A stretch of DNA of 64,000 bases, from contig NZ_CP011270.1 in the NCBI RefSeq assembly GCF_001610835.1, forward strand, positions 3,490,001 through 3,554,000. Direction: 5' to 3'. This stretch comes from Planctomyces sp. SH-PL14 (GTDB lineage Bacteria; Planctomycetota; Planctomycetia; Planctomycetales; Planctomycetaceae). The notes beneath the pieces are model-generated. The model worked only from the letters and a program-made list of their open reading frames with translations, had not been told where the DNA came from and searched no databases. A program made the translations under genes and the position numbers. Within the stretch, counting starts at the first letter, position 1, and each line of letters begins with the position of its first letter. Shown in pieces: positions 54,160 to 61,875 of this stretch.

Positions 54160-54206
54160 GCGCTAAGGGAGTCCATTCGGCGGGAACGGTGTCAGAGCGA
54201 AGGGAC

Positions 54207-54234
54207 GGGAGGGCGAAGCTCCTGCTGAGCCGCG
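54207..54234 (+). repeat. Short dispersed repeat (GGGAGGGCGAAGCTCC type), copy 4
   Basis: Identical to the 3833-3860 copy (GGGAGGGCGAAGCTCCTGCT then GAGCCGCG). It lies in the 172-bp gap (54177-54348) between the acyltransferase and DUF1559-variant genes, both on the minus strand, together with no recognisable gene. Confidence 0.75.
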
Positions 54235-54348
54235 AGCGGGTCAACGACGAGCGATGCGGAACGTGACTCCCCGTTGGAGTCCGCCAGGACACGCTAAAGC
54301 GCGAACTCCCGCTCGTCCACCCGCCGCGGCAGGAGAAGGTCACGGCGA

Positions 54349-55395
54349 TCACGGACCGGGAATGTCCACGGTCTCGCCCCCGGTGGCGGTCAGGAGGGCT
54401 TTGAGCACCGCGGGATCGGTGTTCGAGCCCAGGAAGCGGACCGCTCCGTCCCCCATCACGTATTGAGCGCCGCCGGAATGGTAGGAGGACATGACTCCGT
54501 TGGATCGCCCGGGCTCGTTCCCAGGGAGGTTGATTCCGATCGGCACCTCGTTGAGGTCCGCGTCGCGAGGTTCCGTCCAGACGATCTCCAGTCCACACCC
54601 CTCCATGACGGCGATCGTGTAGGACGTGCCGTCGAAGACTTCCTGCATGTGCCGGCCTCGACCGCGAATCAGGAACGTGTCCGGGCCATCGGGAGCAACG
54701 TAGGCCGAGTAGAACCGGCGTTCCGAGTCGGTCGGCTGCGGATTGGACGGGCAGGAGTAGACCCGCGCGGTCGTCTCCCGGGCGATCTCCGTGTTGGCCG
54801 GTGAGTTCCAGTCTTCGTCGTCCCGATAGCGACGGCGCAGCGGCTCGTGGTCGATGAAGGGAAGCAACTCGACGCGCCAGGAGCGCGGATGGGTCATCTC
54901 GTTTGAAGCGAGCGCCGGCAAGTGCCGGTATCGGAATTCGTAGTTGTGGAGCGCGAGTCCGATCTGTTTGAGATTGTTCTTGCAGACACTGCGGCGACTT
55001 GGTGTCGGGGCTTCCGAGACAACCGAATGAAAGGCCCATGTGAGGAAGGTGATGCACGAGATCATCATCAGTCCCCCGATGGTCTGAATCAAGGAGAGTG
55101 GGTGGTCCGCGCGAAGGCGACGCCAGGTCGTGCAGGCCACTCCGGTCAATCCCATCGCAATCAACAGGGGTTTGGCGAGTGAGTTTAGTTCGAGAATCCC
55201 GGCCCCCATGAGGATGACGGCGGTCCACAGAATGAACTGCGACGGTGTCACGGGACGGCGGTTCTGCCAGAGCAGCAGCGTGAGAAGCGCGACGAAGATG
55301 ACGACGAGGTGCCCGCCGGAGGCCGTGAACCAAGCGTAAAGTCGCTCGATGAGGTGGCCGAGCGACTCGGGTGGGGGAAACGGAAACTCGTTCAT
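54349..55395 (-). CDS. DUF1559 variant with an N-terminal multi-helix membrane bundle
   Basis: A 348-residue protein whose C-terminal two thirds are DUF1559: RRSVCKNNLKQIGLALHNYE, HPRSWRVELLPFIDHEPLRR and SSYHSGGAQYVMGDGAVRFL. In place of the prepilin signal and helix it has four hydrophobic segments (about 28-44, 55-75, 80-90, 104-124), starting MNEFPFPPPESLGHLIERLY. There is no G|F-x-x-x-E cleavage motif. So a membrane-embedded anchor carries the usual outer domain. Start ATG 55395; further upstream frames are repeat-like. The domain orientation relative to the membrane is inferred. Confidence 0.85.
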   Translation of the reverse strand: MNEFPFPPPESLGHLIERLYAWFTASGGHLVVIFVALLTLLLWQNRRPVTPSQFILWTAVILMGAGILELNSLAKPLLIAMGLTGVACTTWRRLRADHPLSLIQTIGGLMMISCITFLTWAFHSVVSEAPTPSRRSVCKNNLKQIGLALHNYEFRYRHLPALASNEMTHPRSWRVELLPFIDHEPLRRRYRDDEDWNSPANTEIARETTARVYSCPSNPQPTDSERRFYSAYVAPDGPDTFLIRGRGRHMQEVFDGTSYTIAVMEGCGLEIVWTEPRDADLNEVPIGINLPGNEPGRSNGVMSSYHSGGAQYVMGDGAVRFLGSNTDPAVLKALLTATGGETVDIPGP

Positions 55396-55515
55396 GTGTC
55401 GCTGGCCCTCAATCAACAGCCACGGTCCCTTCACGTCTTTATACGACAGAGGCAGCCGCACCGATAACGCTGTTTTCAGCACGTGCCCGAACGTCGTACA
55501 GAGCGTCCCCCTTAG

Positions 55516-55825
55516 CCGGGGTCCAGGGGCACCCTGGTGGGGAGTGCAGAGGGGCAACGCCCCTTTGCCCGCCGGAGGCCGTCTCGCCGGGAGATGTCTG
55601 AAGGAGAGCGTGTCCAAGCGCGGACAACGTGCCGGATGCCCCCTCACCAACCCGCGGGGATTCCAGAGCGAGCGGTGAGTCCTCAACGCCGGTGAGACAA
55701 AGGGGACATCCGCTGTGTCCCACGGTTCCTCACGGAAGCGCCTCCGGCGGCAAGGGGGTGAGACCCCCTTGACCCCGGCTGCCGTCGCACGTTGGGATTG
55801 CGCAGTCACGTCGTGCCAGCCAGAA
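55516..55825 (+). repeat. R1 dispersed structured repeat, copy I
   Basis: Forward-orientation R1 between the divergent DUF1559-variant and kdsA genes. Hairpin 2 is GAGGGGCAACGCCCCTTTG; hairpin 3 matches copies H and J. The 3' end is more diverged (GGGATTGCGCAGTCACGTCG and GCCAGCCAGAAC where others have GCCGGCAAGGAC). Confidence 0.9.
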
Positions 55826-55916
55826 CGCTGTTCCGGCCCACGAGATACGCGGCCCCACCCAATTCCACTATCATCCCCGCCGAAGGAGTTTCTCAAAACA
55901 CTCAGGAGGAGATCGC

Positions 55917-56756
55917 GTGTCCTACCGTACCGTTCCCGTCGGCCCCTATCGCTGCGGACCGCTCGAACCGCTGCTCTTCATCATCGGGCCGTGCGTGATC
56001 GAGAACGAAGAACTCATCACCCGCGTCAGCGGCGAACTCGCCGAGCTGAAACAGAAACGCAACCTCCAGCTCGTCTTCAAAGCCAGCTACGACAAAGCCA
56101 ACCGCACCAGCATCGACAGCTTCCGCGGCCCCGGCCTCGAAAAGGGCCTCGAAATCCTCGCCCGCGTCACCGAGCGGACCGGACTCCCCGTCACCTCCGA
56201 CATCCACGGCCCCGAACAGGCCGCCCCCGCCGCCCGCGTCCTCAAGATCCTCCAGATCCCCGCCTTCCTCGCCCGCCAGACCGACCTCGTCATCGCCTGC
56301 GCCGAAGCGGCCCGCGAACACGGCGCCGCGGTCAACGTCAAAAAACCGCAGTTCGTCGCCCCCGAAGACGTCGTCCACGCCGTCAAGAAGTGCGAGCAGG
56401 CCGGCAACCCGAACGTCATGCTCACCGAACGCGGCACCATGTTCGGCTACGGACGGCTCATCAACGACATGCAGTCGATCCCCGTCATGCAGTCCCTCGG
56501 TTGCCCGGTCATCTTCGATGCCACCCACAGCGTCCAGCGCCCCGGCGGCAGCACCACCGGCGGCAACCGCGCCATGGTCCCCATCCTCGCCCGCGCCGCG
56601 GTCGCGGGAGGCTGCGACGGCGTCTTCCTCGAAGCCCACCCCGATCCCGACAAAGCCCTCAGCGACGGCCCGAACCAGGTCCGCCTCACCGACGTCCCCA
56701 AACTCGTCGACCAGCTCGTCCGCCTGCGGGACCTGGCCCTGGAGTGGAAGGCCTGA
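55917..56756 (+). CDS. kdsA: 3-deoxy-8-phosphooctulonate synthase
   Basis: A 279-residue TIM-barrel enzyme that condenses phosphoenolpyruvate with arabinose 5-phosphate to form Kdo 8-phosphate for lipopolysaccharide. Family segments: [107 protein letters not shown] and [20 protein letters not shown]. The length is normal. A cysteine near the N-terminus (GPCV) could be a metal ligand in the metal-dependent KdsA class. GTG 55917 follows CTCAGGAGGAGATCGC. It implies Kdo-containing lipopolysaccharide. Confidence 0.97.
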   Translation: MSYRTVPVGPYRCGPLEPLLFIIGPCVIENEELITRVSGELAELKQKRNLQLVFKASYDKANRTSIDSFRGPGLEKGLEILARVTERTGLPVTSDIHGPEQAAPAARVLKILQIPAFLARQTDLVIACAEAAREHGAAVNVKKPQFVAPEDVVHAVKKCEQAGNPNVMLTERGTMFGYGRLINDMQSIPVMQSLGCPVIFDATHSVQRPGGSTTGGNRAMVPILARAAVAGGCDGVFLEAHPDPDKALSDGPNQVRLTDVPKLVDQLVRLRDLALEWKA

Positions 56757-56759
56757 CCC

Positions 56760-57239
56760 TCAGTCGCCGCGCAGCTGACTCTGAATCGACAGGGCGAGTG
56801 CCGGAGACACGTCGCACGGCCCCACCTCGGCGATCCGCTTCAGCGCGGCCTCAAAGGAGACCGAGCCGACTTCGGCGAGCGCCGCGGCACCGACGGCCAC
56901 CGATCGGCTCATTCCGGCGCTGCAGCACACAAGGCAACGTCGGTTGGCCTCCAGTCCCTGCACAACCGTCCTGACGGCAAGGTCCAGCCGCCAGGGAGGA
57001 TTGCCGGCATCATCCGAGAGCGGGATCCGACAGTAAACGAGGTCGCGCGGCAGCGATGGAATCGGCTCGTTATCCGCCAGATCGATGATGATCTCAACTT
57101 CCACCTCATAGAGGACATGCGGGGCCCGCAGGTCGCCCGCATTGCCGATCCATAAGCTGGTTTCCGGAATATGCCGCACGAGGTAGCTCCGTTCGGGAGT
57201 CGTCGGCTCATTGTGGCCGTACAGACCGACCCGCTCCAA
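56760..57239 (-). CDS. Dual-specificity protein phosphatase
   Basis: A 159-residue cysteine phosphatase. The active-site loop CSAGMSRS (C106 to R112) follows VCC, so the residue before the nucleophile is C105 instead of the usual His. The general acid is probably within IPLSDDAGNP (about 72-81). SSFEAALKRIAEV-type sequence after the loop matches dual-specificity phosphatases. Its start is not certain: TTG 57239 overlaps the SUKH stop by about 30 bp, and GTG 57179 is the next candidate. It shares a strand with the SUKH gene and may be coupled to it. Confidence 0.78.
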   Translation of the reverse strand: MERVGLYGHNEPTTPERSYLVRHIPETSLWIGNAGDLRAPHVLYEVEVEIIIDLADNEPIPSLPRDLVYCRIPLSDDAGNPPWRLDLAVRTVVQGLEANRRCLVCCSAGMSRSVAVGAAALAEVGSVSFEAALKRIAEVGPCDVSPALALSIQSQLRGD

Positions 57240-57672
57240 GCTGCAGCCGGTCGGCGAACTCGTCGAAGGTCGCCGCCATCTCCACCCACTCATTCGGTCC
57301 GTCGTGTGCCGACCACTTGAGCCGCAGCATGCGCGGCGCGGTCGGGTTCCGGCTGTAGTCGAGTAGGATGGGAGAGTCGGACCCCAATCCGAAGTCCCCG
57401 ATCCCAATGCAGGCCGCGGGTTGGATCTGCTCGAGCGCGCCGTATTTGCGGTAGAAGGTCTCCCCCGGATCGGCCACGACCTTCGCGATCGTCGAGAACG
57501 GTGGAGGCCAGAAAAAGATCGTCGATTCCACGGGAACCAGCCGCTGGACAAGATCCGGCGACGCAAGAGGATGGCTGTTCTGCCAGTTCGTTTCGTCCAG
57601 CGTCCGTGGCCAGACCCCGGCCTCGATCAACGCCACCAGACGCACCGGAAGAGTCAGGTTCCCGACACGCAT
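57208..57672 (-). CDS. SMI1/KNR4 (SUKH)-family protein
   Basis: A 154-residue protein of the SUKH superfamily: LPVRLVALIEAGVWPRTLDE then a proline region (RLVPVESTIFFWPPPFSTIA), ACIGIGDFGLGSDSPILLDY, EWVEMAATFDEFADRLQLG. The pattern G-D-x-x-G-S-D-S-P/I-x-L-D near the middle and W-x-x-M/V-A-x-x-F-x-E-F near the end is typical. SUKH proteins commonly neutralise secreted nuclease toxins, but some act as regulators. No toxin gene is recognised beside it. Start ATG 57672. It is coupled by overlap to the phosphatase gene. Confidence 0.72.
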   Translation of the reverse strand: MRVGNLTLPVRLVALIEAGVWPRTLDETNWQNSHPLASPDLVQRLVPVESTIFFWPPPFSTIAKVVADPGETFYRKYGALEQIQPAACIGIGDFGLGSDSPILLDYSRNPTAPRMLRLKWSAHDGPNEWVEMAATFDEFADRLQLGAGRSVRPQ

Positions 57673-57739
57673 GCGATCCCTCTTCCCCCCGGACCGGTCG
57701 ACCGGTCCGGCGCGGCGATGCGGCGCGAACCGGCCGGAC

Positions 57740-58291
57740 TCACCGTACGGAATCGGTCTGTGAGCCGCGAGAGGCCCGCGCCGCCGCGAACTCGCGGTCC
57801 ATCGCCAGGGTCCGTTCGACCACCGGGTTCCACGGAGCGGGCCACTTCGACCACCACTGCAGACGCCACTCCGAGGAGAGATCCCCGTAGACCGCAAGCT
57901 GGTACCGCGTTCCATCAAGTCCCCCTCCGCCGCTGAGATCCGGCGCCAGCGGGAGGCTTGTGGAGATGAGATCCCCGAACAATCCGGCCAGTCGCTCGGA
58001 GGAGAAGGAGACCCGGTCGTAGCCGATCAGCTGCGGCTCCCACTCCTCTGAGACCACGGCAGACGCGTACAGCGCCCAGTCACCGCTCTGGCGGACTTCC
58101 CAGGCGCGTCCCGGCTCGAAGGAGGGACAGACCACGATCTGAAGCCGCCGCATCCCGAGCCCGACGGCAAACAGCGAATGATCAATTCGCCGCGGTTCAG
58201 AACAGGCTCGACTCCACTCGGCCGCGTCCGTCTGCGATCGCCAGCGCGCCTCTTCGAGACGCTTCCGTTCTTTGCTGCTGCAATTGCCCAT
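57740..58291 (-). CDS. Protein of unknown function, cytoplasmic
   Basis: A 183-residue protein starting MGNCSSKERKRLEEARWRSQ. No signal peptide or membrane helix is apparent. WEVRQSGDWALYASAVVSEE, YQLAVYGDLSSEWRLQWWSK and VERTLAMDREFAAARA are seen; repeated Trp residues and alternating strand/helix periodicity suggest a small globular fold. Not recognised. It lies between the SUKH gene and the secreted unknown, same strand, so may belong to one unit with them. Confidence 0.6.
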   Translation of the reverse strand: MGNCSSKERKRLEEARWRSQTDAAEWSRACSEPRRIDHSLFAVGLGMRRLQIVVCPSFEPGRAWEVRQSGDWALYASAVVSEEWEPQLIGYDRVSFSSERLAGLFGDLISTSLPLAPDLSGGGGLDGTRYQLAVYGDLSSEWRLQWWSKWPAPWNPVVERTLAMDREFAAARASRGSQTDSVR

Positions 58292-58404
58292 GACATCTGA
58301 CGTCGAACAACGGGAGGAGAAAAGGGGGAAGGGGAGCGGCGGGGTGGCGGGAGAGTCCTGCTCGCGAGACTCCCGCACTCGCGAACAGCGGTCCGATGGG
58401 AGAC

Positions 58405-59301
58405 TCACGGTCGATCGGCCGGCTTCTCGTCCGGAAGCTCGTCGATCGTCCGGGCGCGGTAACAGGTGTAGGTCTTGTCCGGCGTCTGAAGCAGCGTGTA
58501 GTTGTTTTTGATCTCCACCTTCCGCTGCGGGTCATCGAGTGACGACCAGAGCGGCTTGTCGTTGTACCGGACAATGAGGTCCCGGTCGGAGAACCGCAGC
58601 GCCGCCGCCTGCCAGGGGGACCCGCCGCCGACATCCGGCATCGTCCTCAGCTCGATCAGGAGAATCGCCTCCGGGTCCGTTCCGGCCGAGCTCACCATCG
58701 CAAAGAGGGCTCCCTGACGGATCGGGCCCTTCTCCGGCTGGTACTGAAAGAGGGGCGTCGGCAGCAGCCGCAGCTCCCACACCTGCCCTTCGCCGTTCCG
58801 GCTCTCCGCAGAGAAACGCCGCGCCAGCTGCCGCATCTGCGTCAATCGCGCGGAAGCAGTCTCGGCCGGAGCAGGAGCCTCTTCACATGAACTGAGGACG
58901 ATTCCTGCCTCGGGAGCCCACTTGTACTGACTGTTCGTCGGCGTCACCGGATAGAGCCGACGGGGCGAGAGCGTGTGAAACTCGTGGATCAGGGCCCGCC
59001 GCCCCGGCTGATCGGCGGCAATCGAGAAGATCGTGCCGATGGCCTCGGGCCGGCCCTCGGCGGTCCAGACGAACAGATGCCCGTGCTGCTGCTTCTGACT
59101 CGCCTGGTTCGTCCAACTGAAGATCGGCTTCGTCCGCAGCTCAAGCGGCCGGGTCTGTTCCTTGTCGAGGAACATGCGGTACGACTCCGCCTCCCGGGTA
59201 TGCAGATGCAGGAGCGCCCCCGCGGCCGGTTCCGCCGCCGCGGAGCGGATCAGGATCCCGCCGATCAGCACTGCCATCGCCCACTCGATCCGGCTCATCA
59301 T
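58405..59301 (-). CDS. Secreted protein of unknown function
   Basis: A 298-residue protein with a signal peptide (MAVLIGGILIRSAAAEPAAG). The mature part contains LHLHTREAESYRMFLDKEQT, PIFSWTNQASQKQQHGHLFV then WTAEGRPEAIGTIF, and LFQYQPEKGPIRQGALFAMV then SSAGTDPEAILLIELR. The linked motifs (PIFSWTN..Q.GH.F.WT..GRP.A) recall a family I associate with planctomycetes, but I cannot name a function. Start at ATG 59301 or 59298. Confidence 0.72.
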   Translation of the reverse strand: MMSRIEWAMAVLIGGILIRSAAAEPAAGALLHLHTREAESYRMFLDKEQTRPLELRTKPIFSWTNQASQKQQHGHLFVWTAEGRPEAIGTIFSIAADQPGRRALIHEFHTLSPRRLYPVTPTNSQYKWAPEAGIVLSSCEEAPAPAETASARLTQMRQLARRFSAESRNGEGQVWELRLLPTPLFQYQPEKGPIRQGALFAMVSSAGTDPEAILLIELRTMPDVGGGSPWQAAALRFSDRDLIVRYNDKPLWSSLDDPQRKVEIKNNYTLLQTPDKTYTCYRARTIDELPDEKPADRP

Positions 59302-59423
59302 GTCGGAGCTCCCTGGAAACTACAGACAGTGTGTCTATTTTTGACGCGGGCGGCAAGGGGGATCCGCAAAAGAGGACTTCCACCCCTTCGAAACGTGTTC
59401 AATGTGCCGACGGGGAGTCGGAC

Positions 59424-60065
59424 TCAGGTCGATAGGAAGGAGTGCCTGCCGAGGAGCGTCCGAAGGGAGTCGACGGAGACCCCGTGCTGCCTGGAAATCG
59501 CGACCGCGTTCTGACTCACCGCCGCGAGACCGGTGACGTCCATATCGGGGACGAGACCTCCGATCATCTTCTGCTCGACGGCGGCGTAGGACTCCGGGAA
59601 CGGAATGCTCATCCACTCGCTCTGGTGCTCGAGCGGAGACCGCACGATGAAGGTCGGCCAGCCCGGAAACCGGAGGCCGTCGACGTCGCAGCCGTAGAAC
59701 TCGCACCATCCGAGCTTCGCCTGGGAGAAGTCGCACCGCTCCACGGCACCGGGCGCGCCGCGGGAGGCGGGAAGGCCGCGGGGACCGAACTGGCAGTTGT
59801 CGATCTCCCCCACGAAGCGGCATCCGCGGAGGACGGTGTGGCTCCACGAGAAGCCTTTGAACGGCTTTCGAAAGACGAACTCGCAGTCGATGAACGTCCC
59901 TTCGTGAAAGACCACGCCGCGGGCCGGTCCGTGGAGAACGAGACGGCACCGCGTCAGCGTGGAACCGTGCGAGACGTAGTCGACAAAGCGTCCCCGGACG
60001 AGGTCGATCGTCTCACCGTCGAGATGCTGCCCGAGGATCCTGGTGTTGGCGGACGGATCGGTCAT
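59424..60065 (-). CDS. Pentapeptide-like repeat protein of unknown function
   Basis: A 213-residue protein with irregular repeat-like sequence of polar and aromatic residues: LVRGRFVDYVSHGSTLTRCR, FHEGTFIDCEFVFRKPFKGF, VLRGCRFVGEIDNCQF and AVERCDFSQAKLGWCEFYGC. Repeated C-x-F/x-C-D-F units hint at a small right-handed beta-helix related to pentapeptide repeats, but the periodicity is not strict. Start ATG 60065; upstream in-frame sequence looks non-coding. No signal peptide is seen. Confidence 0.65.
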   Translation of the reverse strand: MTDPSANTRILGQHLDGETIDLVRGRFVDYVSHGSTLTRCRLVLHGPARGVVFHEGTFIDCEFVFRKPFKGFSWSHTVLRGCRFVGEIDNCQFGPRGLPASRGAPGAVERCDFSQAKLGWCEFYGCDVDGLRFPGWPTFIVRSPLEHQSEWMSIPFPESYAAVEQKMIGGLVPDMDVTGLAAVSQNAVAISRQHGVSVDSLRTLLGRHSFLST

Positions 60066-60124
60066 GGCGTCGGCTCCCACAAGGCGCCGAGTTCCGCGGA
60101 GCCATCGGGCGGCGCGGAGGAGCC

Positions 60125-60364
60125 CTATTGGCCGGGGAGCGAGACGTACCGGACGACGAGCCATGCGGCGAGCCCGATTGTGTAAGCGGAGCAGAGGAGC
60201 GCACCGGCGACCGCCAGCGTCCGGGGCGTCCCCTTCGTCTCGCGGGTCTGCGAGACCGCGGCCATCGAAAGAAGCGGAGAGAACGGAAGAACCCAGAAGG
60301 CCGCGAGACTCAGCAGCGGCAACAGCGCGGGATGACAGCGAAGCGGGCGGAGAGGCGCGTTCAC
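60125..60364 (-). CDS. Small two-helix membrane protein
   Basis: A 79-residue hydrophobic protein with two predicted membrane helices (LLPLLSLAAFWVLPFSPLLS and LAVAGALLCSAYTIGLAAWL). GTG start, no clear Shine-Dalgarno sequence, and no recognised family. The hydrophobic, helical composition favours a genuine gene, but the call is tentative. Confidence 0.45.
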   Translation of the reverse strand: MNAPLRPLRCHPALLPLLSLAAFWVLPFSPLLSMAAVSQTRETKGTPRTLAVAGALLCSAYTIGLAAWLVVRYVSLPGQ

Positions 60365-60483
60365 GAGATCAGGTTCCGGAGAGGGAGAAGACCTGGGCCG
60401 ACGATCCGTGGATTCATCTTACTGCCGCCCCCACGGCGTCACGAAGCGAAATCTCTTTCGGAGCGGCCGAACAGCACGATGCA

Positions 60484-60963
60484 TCAGCTCGAGGCGGGAG
60501 CGTTTCCTCCGCGTTCGACGAACGCCGCCAGCTTTCCGAGAGATTCCCGCCAGCCCAGTTCGTTGTCGGCGGGGGAGACTCCCGTCGGAACGTTGTCGTG
60601 GACCGCGAAGAGTTCCGTACCGCCGTCGACATCGGAGAGCGTCATCGTGACGGTCATCGCTCCCTGCATCGCCGGGTTGTCCGTCTCGAACTCCGTGACT
60701 TCGACGACCTGCTCATTCGGGACCAGCTTCGCGAACCGGCCATGGTAGGTATCGGTGTGCGATGTCGTCTTGCCGGTGCCGGTCGGAGCGTCGTAGGTCA
60801 GGGAGATCCGGTACGCACCTCCCTCCCACGGCTCAAACACGTGGACGTGGCAGGTCATTCCAAGCGGCACTTTCCATCGGGCGATCGCCTCGCGATCGAT
60901 CAGGGCCCGATAGACGGCGGCGCGGGGAGCATGGATGTGGCGGCGGATCTGCGTGGACGGCAT
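60484..60963 (-). CDS. SRPBCC (AHSA1-like) domain protein
   Basis: A 159-residue protein of the START/SRPBCC superfamily: RRHIHAPRAAVYRALIDREA then IARWKVPLGMTCHVHVFEPW is the AHSA1-type start, GGAYRISLTYDAPTGTG follows, and GGTELFAVHDNVPTGVSPAD then NELGWRESLGKLAAFVE is the closing strand and long helix. Such proteins bind hydrophobic ligands or chaperone clients. ATG 60963. Neighbours on the strand give no functional clue. Confidence 0.88.
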   Translation of the reverse strand: MPSTQIRRHIHAPRAAVYRALIDREAIARWKVPLGMTCHVHVFEPWEGGAYRISLTYDAPTGTGKTTSHTDTYHGRFAKLVPNEQVVEVTEFETDNPAMQGAMTVTMTLSDVDGGTELFAVHDNVPTGVSPADNELGWRESLGKLAAFVERGGNAPASS

Positions 60964-60986
60964 GTCGGGGGTTCTCGCGTGACGTT

Positions 60987-61787
60987 TCAGGCGGGCCGCA
61001 GAAGGGCAGTCGGCGCATAGAGAGCTTCGGCATCGAGATCAGACGGATCGAGTTCGCCAAGCTGGATCGCCAGGCTCGCCAGTCCCAGGGCCGGCAGGCA
61101 CAGGTACGTGCTGCAGTCGGTCCAGCGGTCGCGGGCCCTGGCCATCCTGGTGTGGAAGGCGAGCAGCGTCTCGATCTCTCCCGCGGCATCCCCGCCGGTG
61201 GCGATTGTCACGATCGTCGCGGCGGTCTGCTTGTCCAGCTGCGATCCCTTGCGGACCTCGAGCTTGCGGGCCTCTCCGGCGGCCCGCTTGCGATCCTCCT
61301 GTACAAGGGCATTCAGCGCTTCCGAGATCGTCTGCTCATTGGTCGTGCAGACTTCCGACTGGGGAGCGACGAGCGAGGCTCCCGGCTTCGATCCCGCCAG
61401 GGTGACGAGCGCCCGAGTCTCGGGCAGGCCTTGAACGACCAGGCTCGTCAGGACCGCCTGAAAGCTGTCGCGGGAGGTGTAGCCATCCTCAACGACCGTC
61501 TCTTCCGGGAGCGGCTTGCCGTCCTTGTACGGCGTGCGGAAGTAGTGCGACGTACCGCGACGGGAGAAGACTTCGCGATAGGCGGGCACCGACTTCTCGA
61601 GGGCGCTGCGGCATTCCGTCAGCGGGGAGGCGAGTGCATAGGCCAGGCCCGCCAGTCGGCCGAGATCGTGGGCGTGAAAGAGCCACTCGCTCTGCCTCGC
61701 GGTCTCGCTCGCGAACGCGGCGATGCGCGACGCGACGTCGTCGTAGTGCGTCCGGCAATCGCCTTCGAGAAGATAGGAGAGCCGCAT
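60987..61787 (-). CDS. Protein of unknown function, mostly helical
   Basis: A 266-residue protein without a signal peptide; ATG 61832 would add 15 residues. Long helix-rich segments (YDDVASRIAAFASETARQSE, CTTNEQTISEALNALVQEDR, GEIETLLAFHTRMARARDRW) suggest an alpha-solenoid-like fold. I do not recognise a family. A role as an immunity or adaptor protein would fit the SUKH-containing cluster but is not supported by motif. It lies next to the SRPBCC gene (24 bp). Confidence 0.6.
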   Translation of the reverse strand: MRLSYLLEGDCRTHYDDVASRIAAFASETARQSEWLFHAHDLGRLAGLAYALASPLTECRSALEKSVPAYREVFSRRGTSHYFRTPYKDGKPLPEETVVEDGYTSRDSFQAVLTSLVVQGLPETRALVTLAGSKPGASLVAPQSEVCTTNEQTISEALNALVQEDRKRAAGEARKLEVRKGSQLDKQTAATIVTIATGGDAAGEIETLLAFHTRMARARDRWTDCSTYLCLPALGLASLAIQLGELDPSDLDAEALYAPTALLRPA

Positions 61788-61875
61788 GACGTTCACCGGT
61801 TCCGGTGGCGCTGCCGACGCCGCATTGGCCATCACTCTGCGGCCGGGGCAGCGGAGAATCAACCCGGCCCCCGGG

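Noticed and set aside
54119-54176. Residues upstream of GTG 54119 as part of the acyltransferase
   Set aside because: They are encoded by repeat R2, which also occurs outside any gene at 18962-19009.
57740-58291. N-myristoylation signal in the unknown protein starting MGNCSSKERK
   Set aside because: Bacteria do not use this modification; the likeness is chance.
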